NCBI GenBank assembly: GCA_021397835.1
Contig: JAJFZO010000344.1
Location: 7,068,001 to 7,132,000, forward strand
Source of the DNA: Moringa oleifera
Lineage: Eukaryota > Streptophyta > Magnoliopsida > Brassicales > Moringaceae
Length of the DNA: 64,000 bases
Direction of reading: 5' to 3'
Each line of letters opens with the position of its first letter. The first letter of the stretch is position 1. Shown here piece after piece: positions 1-12,915 of this stretch. A program made the position numbers and the translations under genes. A model generated the notes under the pieces. It searched no databases. It was given only the letters and a program-made list of their open reading frames with translations, and had not been told where the DNA came from.

Positions 1-535
1 CAAAGGCAATGCAAAAATATCATAAAGTAGCAGTAGTCCAACAGGCCAGTGGATACCAGTGTCATGATCATTGTGTTCTATTCAGGAAACAATTCTTAGT
101 TAAAAGTAGCCTTCCAAAAAGGGGGCTTACAGGAATGCTTAAGAAAGGATCATTGTGGTACTATCTGGAGTACTTTTTAGTGATGACCAATGATGACATA
201 TGCCAATGATGACATTAACTACAAAACCAAGGCAGTTCACTGGATGTTCAAGCACTCTATTTTGAAGCCCAAGATATGAGATCAAATTTTCAGGCAGTTG
301 GTGCCTATTTGCCCAATTAAATGGTTATATAAATTACAGTGATGATAAATGCTCCAAAAGAAATAAACCAACAGGAATTCACTTGAACGAGTTTATATAT
401 AAACATGCAAATTAAGCTGACACAAGTGTTCTGTATAACATACATGATATATACACAGAGACACCGAAGTTCAGAATGTCCTAGTATTGAAGATACTCTC
501 TCACATCTGTAAGTCAGAACTCATTCAGCAGTACT
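1..535. other. Downstream flank of the SOUL gene, no gene seen
   Basis: AT-rich sequence following the stop codon of the minus-strand SOUL gene, so it should hold its 3' UTR and polyadenylation region. A 66-codon open frame at 9-209 has no recognisable features and is not called. Confidence 0.5.
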
Positions 536-2538
536 TCAGAATGCAGCTATTCCACTGGATTTGCAACCATCCAATTCAGATGCATCAATATCCACCCATA
601 CTTCATTAACACGGCCAATGATGTGGAACGGAGAATCATATTGTGCAATGGAGTAGGCGTAATCACTTCCAGAAGTACTGATTGACCAAGGAGACTTCCT
701 CAAGCTGGTGGCAAGTTTTTCCGCCTCTTTCACAATGTTATCATCTGTCGCAAATCCACTGAACTTCCTGATGGCAACACAGTGACTGTCCCACTTATAG
801 TGTTTCAGGTTCAGTTCAGGGAGAGGAACAGGTGGATCAGCTTGGAACTTTGCTGGCAGGTAAAAGCGAACAACATAGGCTGATGAGTGAAGTGGCCCAG
901 CTCCTGGGACTATACTTGTCAACACAGGAGCTGTCATTGCAATCCTAGAGAAATTAAGATTGGCTCCTTGGATGTACTGGAACAGCCTGCATGAAGAAAT
1001 AACCAAAAATAGATCTAGTGAAAAACTGGTACACGAGAATAGAGAGATAACCAAAAGAACATCATAAGCATGAAGAGTAATGAAGAAAGGAAATGATGTG
1101 AAGCCACACCTCTAGCTTAAAGTAAATTAACAACAATGCTTATAGATTAAGAGCCCCCTATTATGTTGAATGCAAACTGCATATACTCCACTAATGGCGA
1201 GTCTGCAAAAGAACCCAGCAGCGTTGTTTAAAGGAGACCATATTTTACATGTTCAAGGGAAGATTGCAATAAGCAAGCTTCCTGACTCGCCACTCCAGAC
1301 TTGCATGCACACCATGCACATATTGCCTGTACCTCATGCTGTCACATACGCAAAACTCCTGAAATGGCAGAGAGAAACAAACAAGACAAGAATCCAATAT
1401 CCATCTACCCTCCTCTAAGCTACATTTTTTCCCAGCAGATCTTCCAAACCACTCTCACCCGTTACCTGTTGGTGCTGCCACATCTCCTCTCTCAACATAT
1501 AAAAGCCACAACATGAGCTCTTCATCCTTTTGTGTCCTCAAATAATGGTTCAAAACTGTTAGATGCTTCTCAAGGTTTTTCTTTTATTTATTTATTTTTT
1601 GTCTCTTTTTTCTACTTTGACAAGTAGGTGCAGGATAGAACCCAAGTAGTTATTAAGGTTCTTTGAATGCCAGTCCTTTCCCTTCTGAGAAGAAGCTATA
1701 ACCAAGAAGTTAATAGCTCTTGGTCAACTCAGAACTATTATTTGAATTAGAATTAGACTGTTAGAATGATACAACTTCGAAAGTTTTGATACTAACATGC
1801 TCCTCAGATTTGAATTCTCATGAATCCTTGAAAAAAGTAATAGCTTTGCCAATTGCTACTAGTTTAAAATCCCCAATTCTAAACAACCTGTTCCAAATTC
1901 TTTTCATTTGCTTCTGTAAAGTATCTAGCTTCCTTCAACACAAAAGACACCATGGCAAACTGAATTGGGTAACCCAAAAATACAATAACATAGCAAGAAT
2001 TATATAGTTTCCTTCTCCCACACCCTACCTACCACCGGAACTTCAAGTCTAACTTCCACATGTTAAGCACCGCTCGATTAGAAGCCAAATTTCCTCCTTC
2101 AGACAAAAAGAATTTGCCGAAATAAAACTTAAACTGAGGTTGCATATCATCATCTTAAAACAAAGCAACAAGGCCCCCCAAATTTTCCTCTATCTCAACA
2201 AAGCCATTTAATCGGAAAACGAGGCAAAAAAATCACCCCAAAAACTTATTTCTTGATGAACATGAAAACTACCCCAAATAACGAAAACAAACACAAAGAG
2301 GAAAAGAAACAGAATAGAGTCGAGAATACCTGTGAAAACCAAATAGGGTGGCCTTACTGAACGAGATGTCACGAACGGGGGCAGACATCCACGTTGACTC
2401 TCCGTAGAGCCTGACTTCAAAGTCTGATTCCGAGTGCACAACTGCATATTGCGGTGTCTCGATGGCCTTGCATTGAACTACCACCATACAAAGTAAACTC
2501 ACAGCTACAGTGATCATCAGCAGCCACCGCCTCTCCAT
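536..2538 (-). CDS. SOUL haem-binding family protein, secretory form
   Basis: Two exons, 2538-2330 and 986-536, joined at canonical GT-AG sites, give 219 residues. The N-terminus (MERRWLL then a run of hydrophobic residues ending near VVVQCKA, residues 1-25) looks like a signal peptide. Residues 27-205 match the SOUL/HBP fold: an opening ETPQYAVV, the RIAMTAPVLTSI block right after the splice, a YVVRFYLP strand, and the closing FHIIGRVNEVWVDI. Plant SOUL proteins bind haem or other tetrapyrroles; a leader peptide points to the ER or cell exterior, as for the Arabidopsis HBP1/HBP2 type rather than plastid forms. Ligand and partner cannot be read from sequence. The start at 2538 is the ATG that opens the signal peptide. 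The single intron (987-2329) is unusually long for so small a gene. The gene faces the shortened reductase gene across about 450 bp. Confidence 0.9.
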
Positions 2539-2985
2539 TTTCCCTCTTGATACTGGTCTTCAAAACTTGGAACTACTGAATTGTTTTGTCCGCGACCATG
2601 ATCAAGAAGATGCGCGACGCGACCCAGGATGAAAAGAAAATGAACGGCATGATAATTTTACAGTTTTGACCTTACACCGCACTTACGCATTAACATTAAT
2701 AGGGAACATAAAACGATTAAGACTTGATTAAAACATAATTAAGAAAGTCGAACATCTACCTATTACAATGACCCCACCTACATGCCTTTTAGGGCCTAAT
2801 ATCGGGGCCCATTCTCAAAGCCCAACCTCAAAACCGGAATTGGTCTAATCCAGTAACCAAACACCCTCTAGCGTGGACCCACCTCGACCGAAACCGAAAC
2901 CGAACCAAACGGAACGCACTCCCGCTGCCTCTGCTTCGAGGCATAAAATACGCGTTTTCTCGTCTGGAGAGAAAAACGCGGGAAA
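2539..2985. promoter_or_regulatory. Shared divergent promoter region, SOUL gene and reductase-like gene
   Basis: About 450 bp separates two start codons that point away from each other. A site II type element, GGCCCA, lies at 2806-2811; such TGGGCC/GGCCCA elements are bound by TCP factors and are common in promoters of broadly expressed plant genes. The stretch next to the plus-strand gene is richer in G+C than its surroundings, as near many transcription starts. Shared promoter use is inferred from geometry. Confidence 0.5.
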
Positions 2986-4150
2986 ATGATGCAATTTGCA
3001 CGGAGTATTGTCGCTGCCAACCACCGGATCGGAAAACGATGCCTATCCACGTCCGATTCTCCTTCTCTCAAGATAACAGTGGCTTTGATTCTGGATAAGC
3101 TCTCTGTTAAACCAGGTATTCCGAATGTTCATGCCTCTCTTTCTTTTGTTTTCTTTTTTAATCAGAACTGTGCATGCCTCTCATTTTGCTCTGAACGATT
3201 TATTTGATTGAGAACGATCAGTTTGATTACTCAGATGACGTAGATAGAGTATAGGGTTCATAGATTTTGAACCTTTGGTCTTTCATTGTAGTTTTTGCTC
3301 GACTATCCGCACGGTTTCCGAGAAGAAATTGAAATATTCAAATTGTACATTTGTTTTGATTATCTAAAGACTACATAATCAAATTTTTGGTTGCCGAGAA
3401 ATCTGATGGAAAATGAACATCTTGATTCCAGCTTAACAAAGATTGACAACTCTGTGCTGTTGCATATAAGCTTTAAAAATAATGGTCATGTTGTGTTTCC
3501 AATTCTGGGAATTTCTCTTTCCCATTGGGAATGTATCTAATATGGTTGTTGCTGCTTTGGATGGGGAAAATGATGGGTAAATAGGGTCAACACTGGTGCA
3601 GAATTGTGGGGACAGTGAAATTGGGAAGATTGTGATTCAGCTTGCAAAAAGGCGAAATCTACAAACTCTAAGCATAATAGAGGACAAGCCAGGAGCTCCT
3701 GAGATCATTGAAGAGCTTAAGAGCCTTGGTGGAGATATAGTCATACCTGAAAGCTACACAAAGACATGGTACTTCCTTTTCATCCATGCTTTTGGGGCAC
3801 TAATAAGCTCAACAAGATTGTGAAGATAATAAGTGATTCATTCTACTTTATTATCTGGTTTTCTTCCATTGTCTTCAATTTGTTCTTAAGTTGTGTCTTC
3901 TTCATGTGTATTAGTTACTGTTTGCAGGCACATGAATCGAATAACAAATGAATTAAAACCAACAGCTGGATTGAATTTTAGTGATGGGTATCAAGCAACT
4001 GCTGTATGCAAAGCATTGACTAGCGGGGGAACATTTCTAACCTATGGGAAGAGATTACCAAAGTATATCACCTACAATGGAGCAGCTCGCAAACCAGTTG
4101 TGTGGAATGCTTTTCTGAAGAAGAAGAACCTGAAAGTGCTTAACATGTAA
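2986..4150 (+). CDS. Shortened mitochondrial trans-2-enoyl-CoA reductase-like gene
   Basis: Three exons (2986-3115, 3585-3768, 3928-4150) with GT-AG borders join in one open frame of 178 residues ending LKVLNM. The first exon gives a basic, Ser-rich, acid-poor leader (MMQFARSIVAANHR... RCLSTS) like a mitochondrial presequence. The rest resembles the middle of plant MECR, a medium-chain dehydrogenase family enoyl reductase: LVQNCGDSEIGKIVIQLAK sits at the nucleotide-binding loop (NGA.S.VGQ..IQLA in normal enzymes), followed by IIEDKPG and GGTFLTYG. The N-terminal GroES-like catalytic domain of roughly 170 residues and the C-terminal 80-90 residues are absent. It cannot be a normal enoyl reductase. 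It may be a decayed copy whose frame happens to survive, or a transcribed short protein. The start is the first of two adjacent ATGs. The loop reads NCGDSE, not NGATSI, so cofactor binding is doubtful. Confidence 0.6.
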
Positions 4151-4988
4151 AGGAGTGCAAAAAAAGGTAAAAAAGGATGGAACATGTGTCCTAACAAGCA
4201 GTAATATTATGTTGTTTTTCAATCTAATTTCTCATCATCAGAGTTGTTGTGAGGAAGTTTTCCTTGTGGATTTCTTCTAAATTGTCTGATCTGTTCTTGT
4301 TGAGTTCATTCGGAAACCGGATGCAATGCAACTAGGGTGAGGAAATCCTTCAACCCTTGGCTGTTTTTCTCCTTGCAACTGTATAGCTTACATGGAAATA
4401 ATAATAGCTTTCTCTATCAAATTTGCTGGTTAGCTGAGCGATTCTGCCTATTCAATTTACAATGCCTTGCTGAGAATGTGCGATCACCTGGCATTTTATT
4501 GCAACACTTACAAAGCTGATCTACCAAAAGTCAGTGCGCTCAGTAAAGGTTGATACAACCATGGAAACGGATCAAATTAGTTGTAAATAACTCCTCTTGT
4601 CCACAAGAACAAGAAATCACAGATGAGTTCTGTCTGTAAGCACACTGAAATATGATTAGAAAAGGAGACATCACTGTACTGTATTCTCAAAACTAGTATG
4701 AACCCACAGTATCCTCACTAGTCAAATCCCAAGGAATTCTGATAAAAATTTTAAGTAATGCTTTTAGCAAAGTGTCATTACAATAAATTTAGGCATCATT
4801 TGGTTGCTATGGTTTCAGAAATGTTGCTCCAACTTAAACCACTTTAGTCCTCTATCCTGAGTGAAATGTATCCCAGCTAATGCCACCGGATGAGTATGAA
4901 TTGTGTACACATAAGCTGACAGCTGCAATTACTAAATCACATACTTAAAACATAGAAATTTTCTACTGTTACATCTTAGCGCCTTACT
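4151..4988. other. Intergenic, tail to tail
   Basis: Lies between the 3' ends of the plus-strand reductase-like gene and the minus-strand SEC14 gene, so it must hold both 3' UTRs. I see no further coding exon for the missing C-terminal part of the reductase here, nor an RNA gene. Confidence 0.5.
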
Positions 4989-7642
4989 TCAATCTACAAA
5001 GTTAGCTGGTATAGTTGCTTCTGTGAAGTATTCCTTCCGCACAGTCTCCATGGAGCAAAACTTCACCTTCCAAAGCAAATTCATGATAAGAATGAAATCA
5101 ATTTTACCAAAAACTAAAAGATGGGGGGAGGTTAGTTCAGTTTTCCTGCTGCTAAGTCGTACTGTGTAGACTTAAGCACAATATTGAAAACTGGAAAGGT
5201 AACAAATCAAAGTAGGAGTTAACGTCTAATTCAATGTTAAACTGCAGGCCTATTGTGCTTATTTTGACATTGGAGAATATTTCTTAAAGTTGATTTTATG
5301 AAAAATTCATAAAGCTTCTTTAGAAATAATAGTTTATTGGTAGCAGAGGAGATGGCATACCAGAGAAGCATATGATTTTACCATCGGCTTGACTAGCTGC
5401 CAAATTGGCTGAAATATCAGTGGAGCATCCACAAAGACGACCTGGTCCAACCGCCTTGGGTAGTAATAGTAAAATACATCAAACTGCACAGAAAAGGAGA
5501 AGCAAATCAACTCCAAATGTCAGTGGTACCATTTTAAGCAAGTAGGCTATAGCATTCATGTCTGCAAGGGCTGTAAGGTTACTAAATTGATCAAATATAA
5601 TTTCAAGTATAATAACAAAGCAAAAGGTAACCTTCTATTAACCCTAAAACGATCATTTTTTATTGTTTATGTCAAATCAACTTAAAACCAATCTGCAACA
5701 TTACCAGAAAGGTCAGAAATTTAAGATCTGCGTTTTTGGTACGATATCCCCGGAGATCAACTAGTCCAAGTATTTTTTCTTTCCCAGGTGGAAGTTTTCT
5801 TAGTGCCTCCTCAACCAAAAAGACACATAGTTTCTCATCCTCAATGGGATCATGCACCTGCGATCAACTTTGAAGTACATCACTAAATCCATGTGAGAAG
5901 CATATCAACAGTCTCAAATAAAAATTCATCTTCTTTTTGGCTTCCAAATGCTATATGTGATGAGAACTTGAGATTATAACATTCTTTCCTGATCTTAATG
6001 GCTATATCATCAAAAACTTTATTTAGAAGTCTCTTTTAACTTGCCAAAGAATGCATTACTCACATAAATGGCTGACTATTGATGAAGGAACCTAATCAGA
6101 CATTCATTTCAATGCCGGGTGGTCAGGGTCTCAAATTCAACAAACCTAAATAAAACATGGCTTTAAGCTATGCAAGCATCATGAAGGTATTCCAGATATG
6201 GTGAATCTCCAAAATAGAAATTAAACCAGTTCTATTTTATTTTGACCCTTTTGCAGAGGATTTAGACTCTATATTATTACAAGATAAAATTTTCAATGAC
6301 ACAGCAAGTAACTAGATACTCTGTCCTATAAAAGCAAGATAAGAGATTGTTAATTCCAAAACTTACTCCAGGAAAGTGCTTGGATGCCACAACTATGAGC
6401 ACTGGTCTGTCATCCACATCATGAAAGTCATGCACGTAAGCTTTTCCCGTTTTAGCTACATGTTCCACCGACACTTGTGACAGTTCAGACACTTTAAACT
6501 CTTTACGCCATTTCTAGTAAGGGTTACGGACAACTAAACCAATCCATGACATCAGGAAAACAAATCAAATTTTAATCAGATAAACATAAGATCTGAAATG
6601 TAACCCTCAAGGCTCGTGCTTCCGTGGAGTGCTTTTCATCTTCTTTTAAACATTAAACAATAATCTTGCCATTGGAAAACAGCTGTGTGGTATTATAAGG
6701 TTTAAAACAAAGTAAAACTTCGAAGAAAATAAAACCATTTTGTAAAGGAATTAAGATTCTTTTCTTGTTGCTCTCATCTATTTAAAGGTTCAGCTTTACT
6801 AGAACCAAATGAATGGAAACCATGTATCACTTAAAGTTACAGTTAAGCATGCCAGTTAAGGATACAATTGCTTTAGTCAATTTTGCAATGGCTTCATCAA
6901 CAGAGAACCTCCTGTCCTTCAAAAACCAGAGAATCATGTCTTCATCGTCTCTTCCATTTTTCCCTACTGGGAGACTATGATAATCTTTTTCAAGCTTCTC
7001 CTTTACTTCCAAAACTAGCTGCAGGGTTAGATCAAATGATGTCTGAGTACTAAACAAGCCAATCACGAACTCCTTTTACAGTATAAAACCAGAAGCACAG
7101 AATCGAGAAATTCTGATTTTGCATATAATTATTCGTAAACAATTGTCAAAGGAGAAAGGAAAATCACGATTTTTAGCTCCTCAACAGCTCAAGCAAAAGA
7201 GAGCAAACCAAGAGATACATTGCAAAATCAGCAACCAACTCTTGATATCCTGACTATCACAATTCCCAAATAAATCAGTTTCCCATAATTGTAATAATGC
7301 TACAGGTTTTTTGACTAAAATAAACAGAAATGATATAATATCTTTCCTGTAAGCTTGAATTCAAATTGGTAACTGGAATTTTCTGTCTTCCCCACAATTT
7401 CGCAGCAACCAAGCAGAACCCAGTAGTAGAATAAAATAGCAAAAAAAAAAATGCTCTACAGAATATCGAAAGAGGAAAATGACTATGAGCAGTACCTTGC
7501 GCGATTCACTTGGTTCTAACATGCAACTCCGAACTGAGAACCTGCAGTTTCGATTTCTTTTATCGGAAAACTTGACTGCAGAAACCAAAGGAGGCCAAAC
7601 AGAGCAACACGTGCGAAGCGCTTGGCAGGTGCGATTCGCCAT
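4989..7642 (-). CDS. SEC14-like CRAL-TRIO lipid-transfer protein, probably plastid-targeted
   Basis: Six exons (7642-7496, 7018-6866, 6513-6367, 5857-5705, 5483-5361, 5066-4989), all in phase 0 with GT-AG borders, encode 266 residues. Residues 1-49 are rich in Ser, Arg and Cys with hardly any acidic residue until the end, like a chloroplast transit peptide. Next come a CRAL-TRIO N-terminal segment ([14 protein letters not shown]), a linker KWRKEFKV, and the lipid-binding lobe with [47 protein letters not shown] and a closing [15 protein letters not shown]. Order and length fit the small Arabidopsis SEC14-like protein At5g63060. Relatives move phosphatidylinositol or other hydrophobic ligands between membranes; the ligand here is unknown. 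The all-phase-0 exon pattern and complete lobe support a functional gene. Confidence 0.88.
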
Positions 7643-7960
7643 GTCTCACTCACTGCTTCAGTTCCCAGAGTCCTCCCTGTCTGTTCCTTTCCTTCCCGGG
7701 GAAATCAGATGCGGGTTGTTACTGAACTTCAACGACCACATTTCAATGAACTGCTAAAAACCGTAACGCCGTCCGGGTGGATTGCGGCACTATGCTGGGC
7801 TCTCCTGTCCGTATGTTCTTGGCCCAAGCAAAACCAGATGATATTTAGATTTGCCTAATGGGCCTCCATGGAAAAATAGAATGAATCTGTTTTATCAGTA
7901 CGCTCAGCCAATCAGAAATCTAAGGAACCTACTCGAGAGGAGATTCCAGATTATTTTTAT
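7643..7960 (-). promoter_or_regulatory. Promoter of the SEC14-like gene with site II elements
   Basis: Moderate-G+C stretch directly upstream of the start codon. It carries GGCCCA at 7821-7826 and TGGGCC at 7859-7864, two site II (TCP-type) elements about 180-220 bp from the ATG, typical of constitutively expressed plant genes. Assignment is by position and motif only. Confidence 0.45.
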
Positions 7961-9410
7961 AAGAAAAAGGTAAAAGAAGTTATGAATTACATTATTTTTT
8001 ATTTTTAAAAAATCATTAAATTAATTATTTTTTATATATTTTAATTTTATTTAATTTAAATTTAATTACAAAACTTTTCAAATTAGTGATAGTTAAATTG
8101 AGGATAGATATAAAAAAAAATTTAAGATACTATTTCACAAAAAATTTAAAATTTTTTGAGTATTGAAGATATTTTTAAAATTTTATATAATTAAATTTTA
8201 TAAAAAATAATTTCTGAATCGAAAATTGTTTAAATACAAAGATAAACTCACAATGGATTATAAATTTGCATGAGTCATTTTAAAATATTTTTAAAATAAA
8301 AAATCTTTTAATTTGTTATAATCATTCAAATCAAAATTTAATATCAATTAATTAAAAAAATTTAATGTATAATTGATTCAGTTAACACATCAAATTTTTT
8401 TTATATTTACTTTTCTTAAGATCAAGACAGAAATTTGTTTTTAAATATTTTGTTTCATTTTAAAATTTTTTTATTTTTATTTTTAAAATAAATCCAAATT
8501 TACTTAATTAAATTTAACTTAAATTAAAATATTTTTAAAATATGTAATAGATAAACAAACTAAAGAATCAAATTTTAATCATTTTAGCAGATTAATTAAA
8601 AAACGATGAAATATTTATTCTTTAAATTTTTTTATATTTTATTAAATAAAAATAAAAAACAATTTTATTTGTTTAAAAAAACATCAATGTGCCTTAGCCC
8701 ACGTTGTGTTGCATGGCTGGCAGTGTGTCCATTAACAGGATGTGACTCCTTAGGCAAGTAAAGGAAGGAGGTTTTGCGGGTGGTGTTGTTCTATTTTAGC
8801 ATTAAAAAGCATGAGGCTATGCAATTTCCACGGCGACAACAAACAACCAATTGGATTCCATCCTTTGATGGCAAAGTTTCTGCAGGAAAAAGGGTGTCGT
8901 CCCCATTTTTTTATTTTTGTTACTTTTTTTTTCTTGTATTTGAATATCACTGGCGTTAGGCGTGCAGTTTTTTTTTTTTTAGTAATATGATGATATATAA
9001 TAATTTAATAAAATTAATTTTTATTATTCATTATTTATTATTAATATAATTAATTATTAAAATATTTTTTTAATATTTATTAAAATCTTAGTTTAAATTA
9101 ATAATTTTTTTTAATGGGATGATCCAACCTCTTCTTACTACGCAATTGGGTTTTTCATATTCATATGGTTTGCGTGTAACTTTTGATTTATTTTATTGAG
9201 GGTAAAAATTATATAAAATTTTGATATTTATTTGATTTTATTTTATAAATTTTTATATTTTAAAAATAATAAATAAAATTTTAAATTATTTAAAAAATAA
9301 TAAAAAATATTTTGATATTTAAAATATTTTAAGAAAATAAAATTTTTATACTTTAATTTTTTAGGTATAAATAAATGAGACAGTATTATTTACTGAGCGT
9401 CAAAGGGATG
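7961..9410. other. AT-rich intergenic DNA
   Basis: Blocks at about 7970-8690 and 8975-9400 are almost pure A/T with runs of TTTAAAA and ATTTTT. A less AT-rich island at 8695-8960 has short frames on both strands without any family signature. No terminal repeats or coding remnants could be defined. Confidence 0.6.
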
Positions 9411-9429
9411 CAACTTTTGCATAATTTGT

Positions 9430-12400
9430 TAGTCTAATGGGTTAGTAAATATTTATAAGATCTTTCACCATTATAAAATATTCTTCTAAGTCCCATAATT
9501 TCAAAATACTAATCCAAGACTCACTAATTACTTCCACTTGAGTTTTTCAATATTATCAAAAACCTTTCTATTTCTCTCATACTAAACGTTCCAAAAAATT
9601 AAGTGTGGTCTCATTTTCAGCCTTTCTTCTCCTTCCCAGCCCCTTTCCTTGACCATGCCATCAATTCAATGCCTATAGTTCCTGTAGTCTGCCAACATAA
9701 GTCTAACAGCTTAAGATTCCCAAATCTGGCCCACCCATTTATTTACCAGTGTCATACCCTTTTTCTTTAAATTGTCTATAATCAATATTTTTTCATTCAC
9801 CACGTCCTAAGTTAAAAAAAAAAAAAAAAGGCCATTTCAAAGGGATCTTTGACTCTTCACACTTACCTCTATAAAAATACTGATTCATTTCCTCTCTTGC
9901 CATATCTATTAAAATAAGATTTAATAGCGAAAACTTCTTTTCCATTGTTTTCCAAAGTCCATATCATCGAATCTCCCACATTATTTTTTGTTCAAAAACT
10001 TTGCAGTGAAGTATATAACTCCTTAATTTGCCCAAGCTCCCAACCTTGGGCATTCCTCCTAAATTGCACAAACCAGGATCCCTCTTCCTTGCAATCACTC
10101 ACCTAGGCTCATTTTTCGCATGCCAAGGCAAAAACATCAAGAAATCTCTCTTTAAATAAAGTGTCCCTACACCATTTATCCTGCCAGAACTTAATTTTAT
10201 CTCTCTTTCCTATTCTAAACTCGATCCACTCCTTGAACTCCTTCCCTTCCTTATAGTTTTTCAACCCCTTTCCCTCATCCCATATTTAGCCCTTATTAGT
10301 CTCTTTCATAGTCCTTTCTCCTTGATCATAAAGCTCTAAAGCAATTCACATAATAAGGCCTTGTTAAATGAGAGAACCTTCTTGATCACTAGCCACCATT
10401 AACCACAGTTTAAGTGATTACTTCCTACCTTACCAAGTGGAACATATGAAAGTTCCCAAAATTTGTCACAAGAATTTTTTAACTTCCTTGCTATGTCACT
10501 CGGCATTGAAAAATGTGACATGAAATACACTAAAAGATCAACCAATGTTAAGTTAATTAAAGTTAATCTCTTTATTTTTAAAAGATATCTTTCTTTCCAT
10601 CCTATTAATTTCCACTTGAACCTCTCCGACACCCCATTCTAGATTGTACTCTGCTTATATTTTAGCCCCTAATGGTAGTCCCAAATACTTCATAGGGAAT
10701 TCAACCAATTTACCCCCAATAAGTCAACCAGACCTTTGTCATTTTATACTTTACCCACCATTCTTATCTGTGTTTGTCTAAGATTTATCTCGAAACTAGA
10801 AATTATTTCAAACATCAATAAAATTCCTCTCAAATTCATACCTACACTTCTTTTACTTCATAAAAAATTATAGCATCATCAGCAAATATTAAGTGTGACA
10901 CAGTCACTTCATCCCTAAAGCCACCTTGGAACCTTCTAATAACTCCTATTTACAACTTTAGACAGTAGCTTATTCAAAGCTTCCATTACCATAATAAACA
11001 GTAGGAGAAATAATGGGTGCTTGCTTTGAAAAACTCTATTGAACTCTCGTTCACTATTACCACATGTCATTATTGATATATACCATGAAATACAATTGCG
11101 TCACTTGCTCTTACAACCCAATCTTTTAAGCATATATAATACGAAATCCCATAAAACATGAACGTAGATCATTTTCATGTATAATTTACACACTAGACCT
11201 TTTTTTCATTTTTTTTACTATCAACCACTTTATTAGTTATCAGAGCAATATAAATAATGTGTCTACCCTTGATAAAAGCGTTTTGATTCCCACTGATCAC
11301 TTTCTCTACCACTATACACATTTTTCTAGCTAATATTTTTGCAATCAACTTGTACACATAAGTGACCAAACTTAAAGGTTTAAAGTCAGTAATATTTATA
11401 ACACTATTCCTCTTGGGGATTAACATAATAAAAGTGGAGTTTAGTGACTTTACAAATCTTTCTTGTGAAACTCCTCGAACATCCTTAAAATGTCATCTTT
11501 TACAATGTTCCAATTTGACTTTAAAAAAGCCATTGTGAAGCCATCGGGACCTAAGGCCTTATCCCCATAGCACTTTTTAATGCACTTCATACTTCACCTT
11601 CCCCAAATTGTCTCTCAATATATTTCTCCAAATCGAGATCTATCTGCTTGAATTCCAATCTTTCCAGCTTTGGCCTCTAGCCCTTTATTTTCTTATATAA
11701 ACTCTTGTAAAATCCACTTACTCCCTAATTCAATTTGCTCTTATCAACCAAAAACTCTTCCTTAATCTATAGTTTCCTCATATAAGTACACCTTTTGTGA
11801 GCATTCACCACTTTATGAAGCTGTGTTTCTATCACTAGCCTTTAACTAGAGAGCTTTCGACTTTTATCTTTAGAAATTTTTTTCTAGTTTTAGGATCTGC
11901 ACTAACTCACTATTTATAATTGTTCTCTTTTCTTGGATCTTTGATTACCCTCTTCCTTCATAATAATTTTGTTCGCCATTTGTAGGTTATTCCATAACTT
12001 ATCTTTATTTAGTATCAAACTTTCAAATTGTTTCTTATTCCATTTTTTCACTGCCACTTGACTCCACTTAATTTCCTTACGATCACATAAAAAGCGTTGC
12101 CGGATACTTTATCTCCTTCCCACCACTTCTTTATTAGCTTGTCAAGGCCTTTGACATGTAGCCATATATTCTCAAATTTAAATGGAAAAAGACCCCATTC
12201 AATGTCCTCCACCATTAGCAATACCAAGTTGTGATCTAAAATGGGTCTGAGCATCAATACTTGCTGCATTTTCATCAAAACCTCTTCCTAGCTACTGGAA
12301 AATAAGAACTTATTCATACAATATAATGCTATATTTTTCCTCAAATTCGGCCATGTAAACGAACCTCTTATAAGAGGTAAATCATGTAACTCCAAATCCA

Positions 12401-12915
12401 AAGCCACTTCTCTAAAATCTCGTAAAGAATCCCTCCCACTTCTTGACCTTGCTCTTTCATTCTAAAATAAAACTTCATTTAAGTCCTTTTCAATCACCCA
12501 TGGTATCCCTCCTCACCTCTTCTGATAGTTTATTAAATCTTTCCATAAGTCATGCCTTTCACCCTTTATACTATTCCCCTACACCTTTGTATACAACCAT
12601 ACAATCCTTCCATTTTTCCATTCAAAAGCAACTAATAAGGACTGTGCACCTTCTCATCAATCCTTTAACTTATCTACACTAGTTTTCCAATAAATCGGTA
12701 TGCCGTCAGCCTTCCCCTGTGCCACTTTACTTTTTCATTCAATATTTTATCTTCCTTGCAAGCTCCTAACTACCCCCTAATCCAACTCTTCTATTTTCTC
12801 CTCTTGTAAACACATTAGGTCTATCATCCACTTGCTTAAAAACTATTTGACAATCCCCTTTTTTTTCATACTGTTAAGCCCTCTAACGTTTCAGGATAAA
12901 AGCTTAAGCACCATA
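9430..12915 (-). pseudogene. LINE ORF2 remnant: endonuclease, reverse transcriptase, zf-RVT
   Basis: Reading the minus strand across frameshifts gives an endonuclease start near 12912 (LLS-stop-NVRGLNSMKKKG, then LMCLQEEKIEELD for the usual QETK motif). Next come WVIEKDLNEVLF and LELHDLPLIRGSFTWPN, and RPILDHNLVLL with PFKFENIWL around 12180-12250. Reverse transcriptase follows with ITDFKPLSLVTYVYKLIAK near 11350-11400. The catalytic FADD box is intact at 10875-10886 (SHLIFADDAIIFY). RT end sequence WKLIGWKERYLLKIKRLTLI is at 10550-10610. Then come the zf-RVT part with TLENNGKEVFAIKSYF (about 9900-9960) and KILIIDNLKKKGMTLVNKW (about 9735-9795). Multiple stops and an A16 run at 9814-9829 interrupt it. 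It encodes no full-length protein. Confidence 0.85.
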
